This document shows positions 50,580 to 60,800 of a stretch of DNA of 64,000 bases, piece by piece (within the stretch, counting starts at the first letter, position 1; every line of letters begins with the position of its first letter). Below the pieces are notes generated by a model. That model had not been told where the DNA came from. It saw only the letters and a list, made by a program, of their open reading frames with translations, and ran no database searches. Origin of the DNA: Microbacterium atlanticum (GTDB lineage: Bacteria; Actinomycetota; Actinomycetes; Actinomycetales; Microbacteriaceae); the NCBI RefSeq assembly GCF_015277815.1, contig NZ_CP063813.1, positions 2,356,001 to 2,420,000 on the forward strand, read 5' to 3'. A program made the position numbers and the translations under genes.

Positions 50580-50593
50580 GGGCCGAAGGTCCC
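50580..50593. promoter_or_regulatory. DevR-like box, USP side
   Basis: GGGCCGAAGGTCCC is the exact reverse complement of the other box in this divergent promoter (50630-50643). It is nearer to the universal stress protein gene. Confidence 0.75.
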
Positions 50594-50629
50594 CCGGCCG
50601 TTTGGCCGCCGGGGTCCCCTCGTCCCCAC

Positions 50630-50643
50630 GGGACCTTCGGCCC
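50630..50643. promoter_or_regulatory. DevR-like box, SDR side
   Basis: GGGACCTTCGGCCC lies 52 bp before the short-chain dehydrogenase ATG. With its mirror copy 50 bp away it suggests joint control of the divergent USP and SDR operons. Confidence 0.75.
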
Positions 50644-50694
50644 GAGCTCGTCGGCCCTGACCGGCTCGGATGGAGGCCATAGGAAAGGACGGCC

Positions 50695-51447
50695 ATGACT
50701 CTCTCCTCCCAGCGATTCAACGGACGCACGGTGATTGTCACCGGAGCGGGCGCCGGCATCGGCCGGGCGACCGCCGAAAGGCTCGCCGCGGAAGGCTGCC
50801 GCGTCATCGCGGTCGACGTCTCCGCCGACCGCTTGACGGCACTCGCAGACGAGGTCGGCGGCGAAGTCGTCACCGTCTCCGCCGACATCGCCGACGCCGC
50901 CGGCATCGAGGCCATCATGGCGGCGGCGGGGGAACGCATCGACGGCCTCGCGAACGTGGCCGGCATCATGGACGGCTTCGAGCCGACAGCCGAGATCGCG
51001 GATGCCACCTGGGAGCGCGTCCTGGGGGTGAACCTCACCGGGATGATGAGACTCACCCGCGCCGTGCTCCCGGGGATGATCGACCGGGGCGCGGGGAGCA
51101 TCGTCAACGTCGGATCCGAAGCAGGGCAGCGAGGGTCGGCCGCCGGCACGCCGTACACGACGTCGAAGCACGCCGTGAACGGCTTCACCGTCAGCACGGC
51201 GTTCTTCTACACACCCAAGGGCGTGCGGTGCAATGCGGTGGCGCCCGGCCCCGTGGCCACGAGCATCGAGGCGCCGTTCCGCTCGGAGTGGGCGCAGACC
51301 CGGCTCGGACCGTTCTTCCAGACCAACCTGCCGCCGGTCGCGCAGCCATCGCAGCTCGCGGCCGCGATCACCTGGCTGCTCAGCGACGATGCGTCGAACG
51401 TGTCGGGGGCCGTCATCCCGGTGGATGGCGGATGGGCGGCGATCTGA
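50695..51447 (+). CDS. Short-chain dehydrogenase/reductase
   Basis: This 250-residue NAD(P)-dependent oxidoreductase has the cofactor motif TGAGAGIGRATAERLAAEG, the NVAG segment, and the catalytic pair Y and K in GTPYTTSKHAVNGFTVSTAF. The C-terminus NVSGAVIPVDGGW is standard. Substrate cannot be told. It starts an operon with the PNPOx-like gene one base after its stop, and the pair lies downstream of a DevR-like box. Confidence 0.92.
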   Translation: MTLSSQRFNGRTVIVTGAGAGIGRATAERLAAEGCRVIAVDVSADRLTALADEVGGEVVTVSADIADAAGIEAIMAAAGERIDGLANVAGIMDGFEPTAEIADATWERVLGVNLTGMMRLTRAVLPGMIDRGAGSIVNVGSEAGQRGSAAGTPYTTSKHAVNGFTVSTAFFYTPKGVRCNAVAPGPVATSIEAPFRSEWAQTRLGPFFQTNLPPVAQPSQLAAAITWLLSDDASNVSGAVIPVDGGWAAI

Positions 51448-51448
51448 G

Positions 51449-51910
51449 ATGTCGGGCGCGCACACCGGACCCGCTCGCATCCTCGCCGGCGCGGTCCACC
51501 CGGCCCTCATCGCGACCGCGGTGGAGGACGTGCCCGACGCCGGATGCTGGGATCTGCTCGCCGGTGCGCATGTCGGCCGGCTGGCCGTGATCGGCGCCGA
51601 CGGACGACCCGACATCTTCCCGATGGACTACCTCGTCTCCGACCGTCACCTTTTCCTCCGCACCGCCCCCGGCCTGAAGCTCCGGCACCTCGCACGCAAC
51701 CCCTTCGTCGCCTTCGAGGCCGAGGGTGACGCGGACGGCTTCCGCTGGAGCGTCGTGGTCCGTGGCGCCGCCCGCCGGCTGGATCGTGACGACGAGATCG
51801 AGGCATCCGGCGTGCTGGACCTCCGGTCGACCAGCCCCACCGGTAAGTACGACTACCTGGAGATCACGCCGGACGCCGTGACCGGCCGGCGGTTCCGTCC
51901 GCAGCGCTGA
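51449..51910 (+). CDS. Pyridoxamine 5'-phosphate oxidase-like flavin-binding protein
   Basis: This 153-residue split-barrel protein has GRLAVIGADGRPDIFPMDYL and LKLRHLARNPFVAFEAEGDA, typical of the PNPOx-like/F420- or FMN-binding family in which similar mycobacterial proteins are DosR-regulated. Its ATG is one base after the SDR stop. A role in nitro- or redox-detoxification is inferred; the cofactor cannot be assigned. Confidence 0.85.
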   Translation: MSGAHTGPARILAGAVHPALIATAVEDVPDAGCWDLLAGAHVGRLAVIGADGRPDIFPMDYLVSDRHLFLRTAPGLKLRHLARNPFVAFEAEGDADGFRWSVVVRGAARRLDRDDEIEASGVLDLRSTSPTGKYDYLEITPDAVTGRRFRPQR

Positions 51911-51959
51911 GCGACCCGGACGACGGGGCTGCGCGTGACTTCTTTCCGCGCGTAGCCGG

Positions 51960-51973
51960 GGGACGTTCGGCCC
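51960..51973. promoter_or_regulatory. DevR-like box upstream of the CPBP protease
   Basis: GGGACGTTCGGCCC matches the 14-mer and lies 52 bp before the CPBP start, the same distance as the SDR box from its ATG. Confidence 0.7.
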
Positions 51974-52024
51974 GACGCTCGACGCGGTTCCGCGGGAAGC
52001 TGGCTGCGGATCGGAGGTGGCGGG

Positions 52025-52963
52025 GTGACCGAGCGCATGGTCCGAGACGACACGAGGCGCAGTCCGCACCCTTGGCGCGCCGCCCCGGGAGCCGCGTGGG
52101 CGGTTCGCACCGCGTGGGTCGCGGTGGTCCTCCTCAGCGCCGTGCCGGCCATCCTCGGTCACCAGCTCTGGGGCGCCGTCCCGTCGTGGATCATCGTCGC
52201 GCAGGCCGCGGTCGTGGGGCTGCTGCTGCTGTGCACGCTCGGGATAGCCCGCATCCGCCCGCTCTGGCGCTTCGGCGTCGCCTCCGGCGCTCTTCTGCTT
52301 CTCACGTGGGCGTGGGGAAACGTGTCCTTCGCGCTGCCGGCCCTCCAGTCCCTGTTCGGCGGCACGCCCTTCGACGCCCGGATGCAGGCCGAGCAGACCG
52401 GCCGCCTTGCCGTCGCGCTGTCGATGATCGGGGTGATGCTGCTGCTGGGACTGCGGCCGGGGCAGTTCTTCCTGGCGCTGGGGCAGCTCACCGCGCCGAT
52501 CCGGCCGGTGAGAGTGCTCGGCTTCCCGAAGGCGGATCCGTGGCCGCGCTTCGGCCTCATCTGGGGATTCGGCATCGCGGGCGCGCTCGGAGTCGGGCAG
52601 TACCTGCTGCTGCGCCCCGACCCGTCCGCGATCGCCGCGCTCTGGCCGATGGTGCCGTCGATCCTCTTCTACGCCGCGCTCAACGCCTTCAGCGAGGAGA
52701 TGACCTACCGCGCTCCGCTGCTCGCGACGCTGGAACCGGCGGTGGGAGGCCGGCACGCCCTGTGGCAGACCGCCTTCCTCTTCGGGGTCGCGCATTACTT
52801 CGGCGTCCCCGGCGGCCTTGTCGGCGCAGTCCTCTCGGTCTTCATGGGGTGGATCCTCGGCAAGGCGATGCTCGAGACCCGCGGCCTCTTCTGGGCGTGG
52901 TTCATCCACTTCCTGAGCGACATCGTGATCTTCGCGTTCCTCGCGCTCGCGCTGGTGTCGTGA
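52025..52963 (+). CDS. CPBP-family intramembrane glutamic protease
   Basis: This 312-residue membrane protein has about eight hydrophobic helices and the three CPBP motifs: EEMTYRAPLL (catalytic Glu pair), FGVAHYFGVPGG (His) and FIHFLSD (His). It may cleave membrane substrates or prenyl-type proteins; targets are unknown. I use GTG 52025, which has a GGAGG site; the ATG four codons on is possible. The gene converges on PEP synthase with 22 bp between stops. DevR-like control is likely from the box at 51960. Confidence 0.88.
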   Translation: MTERMVRDDTRRSPHPWRAAPGAAWAVRTAWVAVVLLSAVPAILGHQLWGAVPSWIIVAQAAVVGLLLLCTLGIARIRPLWRFGVASGALLLLTWAWGNVSFALPALQSLFGGTPFDARMQAEQTGRLAVALSMIGVMLLLGLRPGQFFLALGQLTAPIRPVRVLGFPKADPWPRFGLIWGFGIAGALGVGQYLLLRPDPSAIAALWPMVPSILFYAALNAFSEEMTYRAPLLATLEPAVGGRHALWQTAFLFGVAHYFGVPGGLVGAVLSVFMGWILGKAMLETRGLFWAWFIHFLSDIVIFAFLALALVS

Positions 52964-52985
52964 CGGATGCCGCGACGCTGCGGCG

Positions 52986-55412
52986 TCAGGGTGCCACCGG
53001 GTCCGGCACCGCGTGGCCGGAACGGTCCTCGACCGGTGCGCCCGCGCGCTGCGCCAGCCGCAGCCACGTGTCGACGACGGAATCCGGATTCAGCGAGATC
53101 GACTGGATGCCGGCGTCCACGAGCCAGTCCGCCAGCTCCGGGTGGTCGGACGGGCCCTGGCCGCAGATCCCCACGTACTTCCCGCGGCGGTTGCAGGCCT
53201 CGATCGCGAGACGGAGCACCTCGAGCACCGCCGGGTCCCGCTCGTCGAACCCGGCGGCGACGAGGTCGGAGTCACGGTCGATCCCGAGCACGAGCTGCGT
53301 CATGTCGTTCGACCCGATCGAGAAGCCGTCGAAGTGATCCAGGAAGCGATCGGCCGTGAGCGCGTTGGACGGGATCTCGCACATCATCATGACCTCGAGA
53401 CCGTTGCGCCCGCGCTGGAGGCCGTGCTTCGCCAGCTCCGCCGACACCTCCGCCGCCTCCGCGAGGGTGCGTACGAACGGCACCATGATCTTCAGGTTCC
53501 GAAGGCCCATCTCATCGCGGACGAACCGCAGAGCCTCGCACTCCATGGCGAAGCACTCCTGGAAGCTGGGCGTGATGTACCGCGAGGCGCCGCGCCACCC
53601 GAGCATCGGGTTCTCCTCGCGCGGCTCGTACTGCTCGCCGCCGAGGAGGTGCGCATACTCGTTGGACTTGAAGTCGCTGGTGCGCACGATCACCGGTTCG
53701 GGCGCGAAGGCGGCCGCGATCGTCGCCACGCCCTCGGCCACGCGCTGGACGAAGAAGTCGCGCGGTGACGCGTAGGCCTCCACCCGGCGTGCGACCTCGG
53801 AGCGCAGCGGCTCGGCGAGCGCCTCGGCCTCGAGGAGGGCGCGAGGGTGGATGCCGATCTGGGTGCCGACGATGAACTCCAGGCGTGCCAGGCCCACGCC
53901 CTGGTGCGGCAGCGCCGCGAGGGCGAACGCCTGATCGGGGGTGCCGACGTTCATCATCACGCGGACCGGCGGCTGCGGCATCCGCTCGACCGGAATGCTC
54001 TGCTCCGCGAAGTCGAGTCGCCCCGCGTACACGAAGCCGTCGTCGCCCTCGGCGCAGGACACGGTGACGTCGGCACCGTCGGCCAGGGCTGTCGTCGCCG
54101 TGCGCGTACCCACGACGGCGGGGATGCCGAGTTCGCGCGCGATGATGGCGGCGTGGCAGGTTCGCCCGCCGCGGTCGGTGACGATCGCGGCAGCGCGCTT
54201 CATGACGGGTTCCCAATCCGGGTCGGTCATCTCGGCGACGAGGATGTCGCCGGGTCGGACCTTCGCCATCTCCGCCGGGGACGTCACCACGCGCACCGGG
54301 CCCGCGCCGACCCGCTGCCCGATCGCCCGCCCCTCCACGAGCACCCGGCCGTGCTCACGGAGCACGAACCGCGTGAGGACGGGCCCGTGCGCCCGCGACA
54401 CGACGGTCTCGGGCCGAGCCTGCAGGATGTAGAGGCGCCCGTCGACGCCGTCGCGTGCCCACTCGATGTCCATGGCGCGGCCGTAGTGCTCCTCGATGGT
54501 CACCGCGTATCGGGCCAGTTCGTGCACCTCGGCATCCGAGATGCTGAATCGACGCCGGTCTTCGTGCGCGACGCTCGTCATCGTCGTGCTGGAACCCACG
54601 TCGTGGCCCGCCGCAAACCGCAGCGCGACCGCTTTGTCGCCCAGCTGGCGGCGCAGGATGGCGGGGCGCCCCTCCTGCAATGCGGGCTTGTACACCGTGA
54701 ACTCATCGGGATTGACCTCGCCCTGCACGACGGCCTCCCCGAGCCCGTACGCGCTCGTGATCAGGACCGCACGGTCGAAGCCGGACTCGGTGTCGATCGT
54801 GAACATGACCCCCGACGCGCCGACGTCAGACCGCACCATGCGCTGCACCGCCGCGGACAGCGCCACGTCGCGGTGCGCGAATCCCTGATGCACCCGATAC
54901 GCGATGGCGCGATCGTTGTAGAGGGAGGCGAAGACACTCCGCACCGCGTGGAGCACATGGTCGATGCCCGCGATGTTCAGATACGTCTCCTGCTGCCCCG
55001 CGAAAGAGGCATCGGGCAGATCTTCGGCCGTGGCCGAGGAACGCACCGCCCAGGTGGTGCCGTCGGGTGCGGCATCCGCCCCCATCGCCTCCGCGTAGGC
55101 CGCGCGGATGTCGCGCTCGAGGTCGGCGGGAAGCGGCTGAGCCTCGATCCAGCCGCGGATCGCGGCGCCCACGCGACGCAGCTCCACGACGTCAGACACA
55201 TCGAGCCGCGCCAGTTCCGCCTCGATGCGCTCGGCGAGGCCGCCGCCGGCGAGGAACGCGCGGTACGCATCGGCGGTGGTGGCGAAGCCGCCGGGCACGC
55301 GGACACCCGCCGTGCTCAGCGTCGCGATCATCTCGCCCAGCGAGGCGTTCTTGCCGCCGACCTGCGGCAGGTCGGCCATGGTGATCCTGCTCAGCGTGAA
55401 GATGTTCGTCAT
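52986..55412 (-). CDS. ppsA: Phosphoenolpyruvate synthase
   Basis: This 808-residue enzyme converts pyruvate, ATP and water to PEP, AMP and phosphate. The N-terminal ATP-grasp part reads [15 protein letters not shown] and [20 protein letters not shown]. The swivelling phosphohistidine domain reads [20 protein letters not shown], with the catalytic His in TCHAAI. The C-terminal PEP/pyruvate barrel ends with the active Cys in [19 protein letters not shown]. The start ATG ([20 protein letters not shown]) is preceded by DevR-like boxes 36-49 and 90-103 bp upstream. In dormancy regulons the enzyme serves carbon flux when respiration stops. Confidence 0.95.
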   Translation of the reverse strand: MTNIFTLSRITMADLPQVGGKNASLGEMIATLSTAGVRVPGGFATTADAYRAFLAGGGLAERIEAELARLDVSDVVELRRVGAAIRGWIEAQPLPADLERDIRAAYAEAMGADAAPDGTTWAVRSSATAEDLPDASFAGQQETYLNIAGIDHVLHAVRSVFASLYNDRAIAYRVHQGFAHRDVALSAAVQRMVRSDVGASGVMFTIDTESGFDRAVLITSAYGLGEAVVQGEVNPDEFTVYKPALQEGRPAILRRQLGDKAVALRFAAGHDVGSSTTMTSVAHEDRRRFSISDAEVHELARYAVTIEEHYGRAMDIEWARDGVDGRLYILQARPETVVSRAHGPVLTRFVLREHGRVLVEGRAIGQRVGAGPVRVVTSPAEMAKVRPGDILVAEMTDPDWEPVMKRAAAIVTDRGGRTCHAAIIARELGIPAVVGTRTATTALADGADVTVSCAEGDDGFVYAGRLDFAEQSIPVERMPQPPVRVMMNVGTPDQAFALAALPHQGVGLARLEFIVGTQIGIHPRALLEAEALAEPLRSEVARRVEAYASPRDFFVQRVAEGVATIAAAFAPEPVIVRTSDFKSNEYAHLLGGEQYEPREENPMLGWRGASRYITPSFQECFAMECEALRFVRDEMGLRNLKIMVPFVRTLAEAAEVSAELAKHGLQRGRNGLEVMMMCEIPSNALTADRFLDHFDGFSIGSNDMTQLVLGIDRDSDLVAAGFDERDPAVLEVLRLAIEACNRRGKYVGICGQGPSDHPELADWLVDAGIQSISLNPDSVVDTWLRLAQRAGAPVEDRSGHAVPDPVAP

Positions 55413-55446
55413 GAGACGACGATGCCCGCGAGGCACGGCCCCGGGC

Positions 55447-55460
55447 GGGCCGAAGGTCCT
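55447..55460. promoter_or_regulatory. DevR-like box, ppsA side
   Basis: GGGCCGAAGGTCCT differs from the USP box only in the last base. It lies 36 bp upstream of the ppsA ATG. Confidence 0.7.
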
Positions 55461-55500
55461 TCCCGCCCGCTTTCCTCTTGCCGATCCGGCGCCGCGTCGA

Positions 55501-55514
55501 CGGGACCAATGGCC
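55501..55514. promoter_or_regulatory. DevR-like box between ppsA and GyrI-like gene
   Basis: GGGACCAATGGCCC is a perfect match to the 14-mer halves. It is 90 bp upstream of ppsA and 101 bp upstream of the GyrI-like gene. Confidence 0.7.
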
Positions 55515-55614
55515 CTGTGCGCCCCGCGGCGATCGGTGCACTCTGAAGTCTCGGATCCAGGGCGGGGCACGCGACGGGCGGGCGACCCTTCCTACATCTC
55601 GAGGGGAAACGAGC

Positions 55615-56103
55615 ATGACGACGGAGATCCACGTCACCGACCGGCCTGAAGTACCAACGGCCGGCGTGCGCAGGACGGTCCCGATGAGCGGGCTGACGGA
55701 GTTCTTCTCGGAGGCGTTCGCGCAGACCATACGCGCCCTGGCAGGGCAAGGGCTCCATCCGGCGGGACCGCCGTACGGCAAGTACTACGGGATGCCGGGC
55801 GCCACGGCAGACGTGGAGGCCGGCTTGCCCGTCGACGGGTCGGTCGCGGAGTCCGGCGAGGTCCGCCCGGGATCCCTGCCGGGAGGACGTGTCGTCGAGG
55901 CCGTGCACGTCGGACCGTACGACACCATGGTCGAGACCTACGCCGCCGTCCAGCAGTTCTTCGCCGCGGAAGGATGGCAGCCGGCAGGGGTCATGTGGGA
56001 GACCTATCTGAGCGATCCCGACGAAGAACCGGACCCGTCCGCCTGGCGCACTCTGATCTCGTGGCCGCTCGCGGGCGCGCACGAAGACGGCGAACGAGGT
56101 TGA
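55615..56103 (+). CDS. GyrI-like/AraC effector-binding domain protein
   Basis: This 162-residue protein reads [20 protein letters not shown], then [32 protein letters not shown] and ending [20 protein letters not shown]. This is the GyrI-like small-molecule-binding fold, in which the GPYD...Y loop and WETY are conserved. It lies divergent from ppsA with two DevR-like boxes between. Role unknown; it might bind a stress signal. Confidence 0.85.
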   Translation: MTTEIHVTDRPEVPTAGVRRTVPMSGLTEFFSEAFAQTIRALAGQGLHPAGPPYGKYYGMPGATADVEAGLPVDGSVAESGEVRPGSLPGGRVVEAVHVGPYDTMVETYAAVQQFFAAEGWQPAGVMWETYLSDPDEEPDPSAWRTLISWPLAGAHEDGERG

Positions 56104-56133
56104 ATCGGGAGGTGACCCGGCAGGATTCGAGGG

Positions 56134-56415
56134 TCAGTACATCAGGTCGTCGTAGACGCTGTCGCCCGGTTCGATCCTGGGCGGATTGAACTCCCACTCC
56201 TCCATCTGCTCGGAACTCCGCTCGATCGTCTCGAAGCGGACGCCGATGTACGGGGTGATCATGACGGAGATCGCGGAGCGTCCAACGGTCTGGAAGTCCA
56301 CGAAGCCGGCACCCTGCTGGACGGCGTCGATGATGCGCCTCTGCAAGTCCGCGACGTCCTGCTCGGGATCGAGGATGAACATCTGACCGTCCACCCGAGC
56401 TCTCACAACTTCCAT
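56134..56415 (-). CDS. Small protein of unknown function
   Basis: This 93-residue protein reads MEVVRARVDGQMFILDPEQD, then RRIIDAVQQGAGFVDFQTVG and ends EPGDSVYDDLMY. I recognise no domain. A GGGGGCG ribosome site sits before the ATG. It converges on the GyrI-like gene with 30 bp between. Confidence 0.7.
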   Translation of the reverse strand: MEVVRARVDGQMFILDPEQDVADLQRRIIDAVQQGAGFVDFQTVGRSAISVMITPYIGVRFETIERSSEQMEEWEFNPPRIEPGDSVYDDLMY

Positions 56416-56528
56416 GACGCCCCCATCGGTTCGCACGCCTCCCAGAGTACGCCTTCTCGCTAGATAAGCTAGTGATCTCATGAACGCTCAGCGATCGCCC
56501 AGCGTCTTGGCGTGACAGGCTGGAACGC

Positions 56529-57029
56529 ATGGAGACCGACATCCAGCGCTTGAGCGCAGCGGTTCGAGAGCGCGGCCTGACCGTCGCCGTGGCCGAGTCC
56601 CTCACCTCGGGGCTCCTGGCCAGCGAGGTCGGAAAGGGCGAAAGCGCCGGCGACTGGTTCTCGGGCGGCGTCGTGGCGTATCGGATGCCCGTCAAGACGG
56701 GCCTCCTGGGTGTACCTGAGGGGCTCGACCCCTGCTCCTCGCGCTGTGCGACCGCACTGGCAGAAGGAGTGCGCGCGCTCCTCGACGTCGATATCGCCGT
56801 CGCGACCACCGGCGTCGGGGGACCGGAGGACGAGGACGGCCACCCGGCGGGAACCGTCTATCTGGGATGGGCCAGCGCAGCGGGGTCCGGCGCGGAGCAT
56901 CTGCAGCTGGACGGCGGGCCCGAGCGGGTGCTGGATGAGACGGTGAACCGGGCGCTGCGCCTCCTGCTCACGGTCGCGGAAGGCAAGGCCGGCGACCGGG
57001 AGCAGGCCGCCTCCAACAGCTCTCCGTAG
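56529..57029 (+). CDS. CinA C-terminal-type nicotinamide-nucleotide amidohydrolase
   Basis: This 166-residue protein matches the stand-alone CinA-C (PncC) enzyme, which deamidates NMN to nicotinate mononucleotide. It reads GLTVAVAESLTSGLLASEVG, FSGGVVAYRMPVKTGLLGVP and ATTGVGGPEDEDGHPAGTVY; the Ser-Thr pair in ESLTSG and the TGVGGP loop are conserved. It is in the stress cluster and may support NAD recycling. The downstream hypothetical gene is 62 bp away in the same direction. Confidence 0.9.
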   Translation: METDIQRLSAAVRERGLTVAVAESLTSGLLASEVGKGESAGDWFSGGVVAYRMPVKTGLLGVPEGLDPCSSRCATALAEGVRALLDVDIAVATTGVGGPEDEDGHPAGTVYLGWASAAGSGAEHLQLDGGPERVLDETVNRALRLLLTVAEGKAGDREQAASNSSP

Positions 57030-57091
57030 CCGTTGGTGGCCGGGCCTGCAACCCCCAGCGCTGTGAGAGCGCCCGGGGGTAGAAAAGTCCC

Positions 57092-57424
57092 GTGAAGAAG
57101 GTGATCTACGCAGGAAGCGAGTTCTTGACCGGGGATGACATCACCTTTGCGCTGCTGAGCTGCAGCCAGGCTCTCGCCGAGGCGGGCGAGGCGGAGACGG
57201 TGTCCTTGCCCGTCGTCGAGCCGGACGGAGCGATCAGCGCGGTGACGGTGCTGATCGGCCCAGCGAGCCAGATCGTGGCGAAGGATGCATCGCCCGACCT
57301 CGAGGAGCTCGTCGATGAGACGGCCGTGGAGCGGCTGAATGCCATCCAGCGCAGACACCATCCCGTCGCCGTCATCGACGGCGACGTCCCGAAGACAGTC
57401 GAATGGGACGGCGAGCTCGACTGA
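57092..57424 (+). CDS. Hypothetical small protein
   Basis: This 110-residue protein starts with GTG and reads VKKVIYAGSEFLTGDDITFA, LLSCSQALAEAGEAETVSLP and HHPVAVIDGDVPKTVEWDGE. It is a soluble alpha/beta protein with no known domain. The upstream part is a stretch with CCCCCAGCGCTGTGAGAGCG and no strong ribosome site. It is in the same run as the following two small genes. Confidence 0.65.
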   Translation: MKKVIYAGSEFLTGDDITFALLSCSQALAEAGEAETVSLPVVEPDGAISAVTVLIGPASQIVAKDASPDLEELVDETAVERLNAIQRRHHPVAVIDGDVPKTVEWDGELD

Positions 57425-57446
57425 GCCGCCCTGCGCAAGGAGGACC

Positions 57447-57653
57447 ATGACCGACGGCACGTCGCCCGTTGTGACCCGCTCCAACCGCGGCCAATGGGAG
57501 AACCACCTGGAGGGGCATCCGGAGCTCTCCGGAAGCTTCGCCAGCAAGGAGGAGGCGGTGGACGCCGGCCGCACCGTCGCAGACGACCTGGGCGTTCACC
57601 ATGTGGTGGAGGATGCCGGACCGACCGGCGCCATCACCGACGAGCAGGAGTGA
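57447..57653 (+). CDS. DUF2188-like small protein
   Basis: This 68-residue protein reads VVTRSNRGQWENHLEGHPEL, SGSFASKEEAVDAGRTVADD and LGVHHVVEDAG. It is the DUF2188 pattern (W-x-N... then A-x-x-G-R-x-x-A...H-x-x-x-G), which is a small stress-associated protein family. A AAGGAGG ribosome site precedes the ATG. Confidence 0.75.
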   Translation: MTDGTSPVVTRSNRGQWENHLEGHPELSGSFASKEEAVDAGRTVADDLGVHHVVEDAGPTGAITDEQE

Positions 57654-57662
57654 GGACGGAAC

Positions 57663-57845
57663 ATGTCAGAGAGCGACCCCACCGGCGCGACCCCCAGCCA
57701 GGCCGAGGGCGAAGACCAGGCCCGGCAGCCCGACACACGCACCCAACCGGCGGACGGCCATCCCTCGCAGGCAGAGGGAGAGGATCCCGACCGGCCCGCA
57801 TCGGCGGAGTCGGCAGACACGCTTCGCGACGAGCAGCAGCCATAG
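57663..57845 (+). CDS. Small acidic, disordered repeat protein
   Basis: This 60-residue protein reads MSESDPTGATPSQAEGEDQA and has a second PSQAEGED copy 20 residues on. It is rich in D, E, P, Q and A and should be disordered. It follows the DUF2188-like gene by 9 bp in one operon and ends 50 bp from dnaE2's stop on the other strand. Confidence 0.6.
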   Translation: MSESDPTGATPSQAEGEDQARQPDTRTQPADGHPSQAEGEDPDRPASAESADTLRDEQQP

Positions 57846-57895
57846 CGTCGGTCGCCACGGCTCCTGCGCGGACTGAGCGCGGCGACTGCGGCCCG

Positions 57896-60800
57896 TCAGC
57901 GGAAGTCCCTCGCCCGATGCTGCACCCCCACACGGAGGTCATCGAATCCGTCGGCGACGAGATTGGTCACGCCCTCCGGCGAGCGCTCCAGGATGCCGCG
58001 GGCGATGAGCGCCGGTGAGTCCCGGACGATCCGCCGATACCTGTTCCACACACCGACCGAGCACACGATGTTGACGAGCCCGTGCTCGTCCTCGAGGTTG
58101 ACGAACGTGACACCGGATGCCGTCGCCGGCCGCTGCCGGTGCGTAACCAGCCCCGCGACCTCCACCCGCCTGCCGGTCTCGTGCCTGCGCAGTTCGCGCG
58201 AGGTGAGCACCCCGCGGGCATCGAGTGCCGAGCGATAGTGCGTCATCGGGTGGTCGTCGGTGGAGATCCCGGTCGCCCACAGATCGGCTGCGAGGCGCTC
58301 GTAGCTCGTGGGGTCCGCGAACAGCGGCGGCTGCACGGCGATCAGCGAGCCCGGCAGATACTCCGGGCGGTCCTGGGCCGCTGACCCGGCGAGCCAGATC
58401 GCCTCCCGCCGGCTGAGACCCAGGCACTCGAACGCACCCGCAGTGGCGAGCGCCTCTACCTGGGCGGCGGTGATGCTGGTGCGCCGCACGACATCGCGCA
58501 GGTCGCGGAAGCGTCCTCCGGCCGCACGGGCGTCGACGATGCGCTGGGCCACCTTGGCGCCGATGCCTTTCACGCCGGCGAGACCGAGCCGCACCGCGAA
58601 CCCCGAGTCACGGCGATGCGCCGCCGACTCGTCGGGGCTATGGAGATCGAAGATCCCGACGGGCGGCTGACGGCGTTCGAGGCACGAGTCCAGGCCGGTC
58701 GGTCCTCCGGCGGGAAGAGGCGACGGCGGAACTCCCGCCGGCTCGAGCACCGCCTCCGCGTCCGACAGGTGCAGGTCGGGCCGACGCACGTCGACCCCGT
58801 GGCGACGTGCGTCGGCGACGAGCGTCGCCGGCGAGTAGAAGCCCATCGGCTGCGCGCGCAGCAGCCCCGCAAGGAACGCCCCCGGGTAGTGCAGCTTGAT
58901 CCACGAACTGGCGTAGACGAGCAGCGCGAACGACAGGGAGTGTGACTCGGCGAACCCGAAGTTCGCGAACGCCTGGATCTTGGCGTAGATCGCGTCGGCG
59001 TCCTCCCCCACCAGACCGTTCTGCGCCATGCCGGAATAGAGCTTGTCGCGCAGCGACTCGATGCGCTCGACCCCGCGCTTGGAACCCATGGCCCGGCGCA
59101 GCAGATCGGCATCCTCTCCGCTGAGACCGCCGATGACCATCCCCATCTGCATGAGCTGCTCCTGGAAGACCGGGATGCCCTTGGTGCGCTCCAGCACCGG
59201 CTTCAGCTTCTCGTGAGGGTACGTGACCGGCTCCTGACCGAGTTTGCGGCGCACGAACGGGTGCACCGCGCCGCCCTGGATGGGTCCGGGACGGATGAGG
59301 GCGATCTCGATGGCGAGGTCGTAGAACTCCCGAGGCTGCAGTCGTGGCAGCAGTCCCATCTGGGCTCGTGACTCGACCTGGAACACGCCGACCGCATCCG
59401 CGCGGCACAGCATGTCGTAGACGGCCTTCTCCTCCCTGGGGATCGTCGACAGCTCCCACACCTCCCCCGTGGAGGCGCGGATCATGTCGAAGCAGTACTG
59501 GATGGCAGCGAGCATGCCGAGCCCCAGCAGGTCGAACTTCACCAGCCCCATCCAGGCCGCGTCATCCTTGTCCCACTGGATCACGGTGCGGTTCTCCATG
59601 CGCGCATGCTCGATCGGCACGACCTCGCCGACAGGGCGGTCGGTGAGCACCATGCCGCCGGAGTGGATCCCCAGGTGCCGCGGCGCCTTCAGCAGCTCGC
59701 CGGCGAACTCGATCACCCGATCGGGGATGTCGTGCCCGGGGCCGGTCTCGAGGTGCGCCCCCCACCCCTCGACCTGCTTCGACCACGCATCCTGCTGACC
59801 CGGCGAATGACCCAGCGCCTTCGCCATGTCACGGACGGCGTTCTTCGGCCGGTACTGGATGACGTTCGCGACCTGGGCCGCGCGATCGCGGCCGTACTCC
59901 TGGTAGACCCACTGGATGATCTCCTCGCGACGGTCCGAGTCGAAGTCGACGTCGATGTCGGGCTCCTCGTCGCGCAGCGACGACAGGAAGCGCTCGAACG
60001 GCAGCCGGTAGTAGATGGCGTCGATCGCTGTGATGTCCAGCAGATAGCAGACGGCACTGTTGGCGGCGGACCCTCGTCCCTGACACAGGATGCCTCGACG
60101 CCGCGCCTCCTGGACGATGCCGTGGACGATGAGGAAGTAGCCGGGGAAGTCCTTCATCTCGATCACGCCGAGCTCGCGCTCGATGCGGTCCCGGTCCTCC
60201 GGACGGAGGTCGGGGTACTTCCGCGGCACCGCCTGCCACACGAGCGAGCGCAGCCACGACATCGGCGTGTGCCCCTCGGGCACCTCCTGCTTCGGCAGCG
60301 CGGGCTTCGCCCGCCGCAGCGGGAAGGCGAGCTCGTCGGCGAGCGTGACGGTGCGGGCGACGGCGTCCGGGAACCGGACGAAGCGCTCCGCCATCTCGGC
60401 ACCCGACCGCAGGTGGGCGCCGGCGTGCGCCGGCAGCCAGCCGTCCAGCTCGTCCAGACCGCGGTTCGCGCGCACCGCCGCGACGGCGGCGGCCAGCAGC
60501 TGCCGCTGCGGCACCGCATAGTGCACGTTGTTCGTGGCGAGCAGCGGGAGTCCCCGCTCGCGGGCGAGCCCGGCCAGCACGTCGTTGTGGCGGGTGTCGA
60601 GCGGATTGCCGTGGTCGATGAGCTCGACGTGCACGGCGTCGCGCCCGAACAGCGCCACCAGCCGGTCGAGCTCCCGCGCCGCCGCGTCGGCCCCGGCCGT
60701 GCCGGGAGCCGACGTGAGCGCCTGGCGGACCGCGCCCTTGCGGCACCCGGTGAGCACGGCCCACTCCCCCGCCGCCTGTGCCGCCAGCTCGTCGAGGTCG

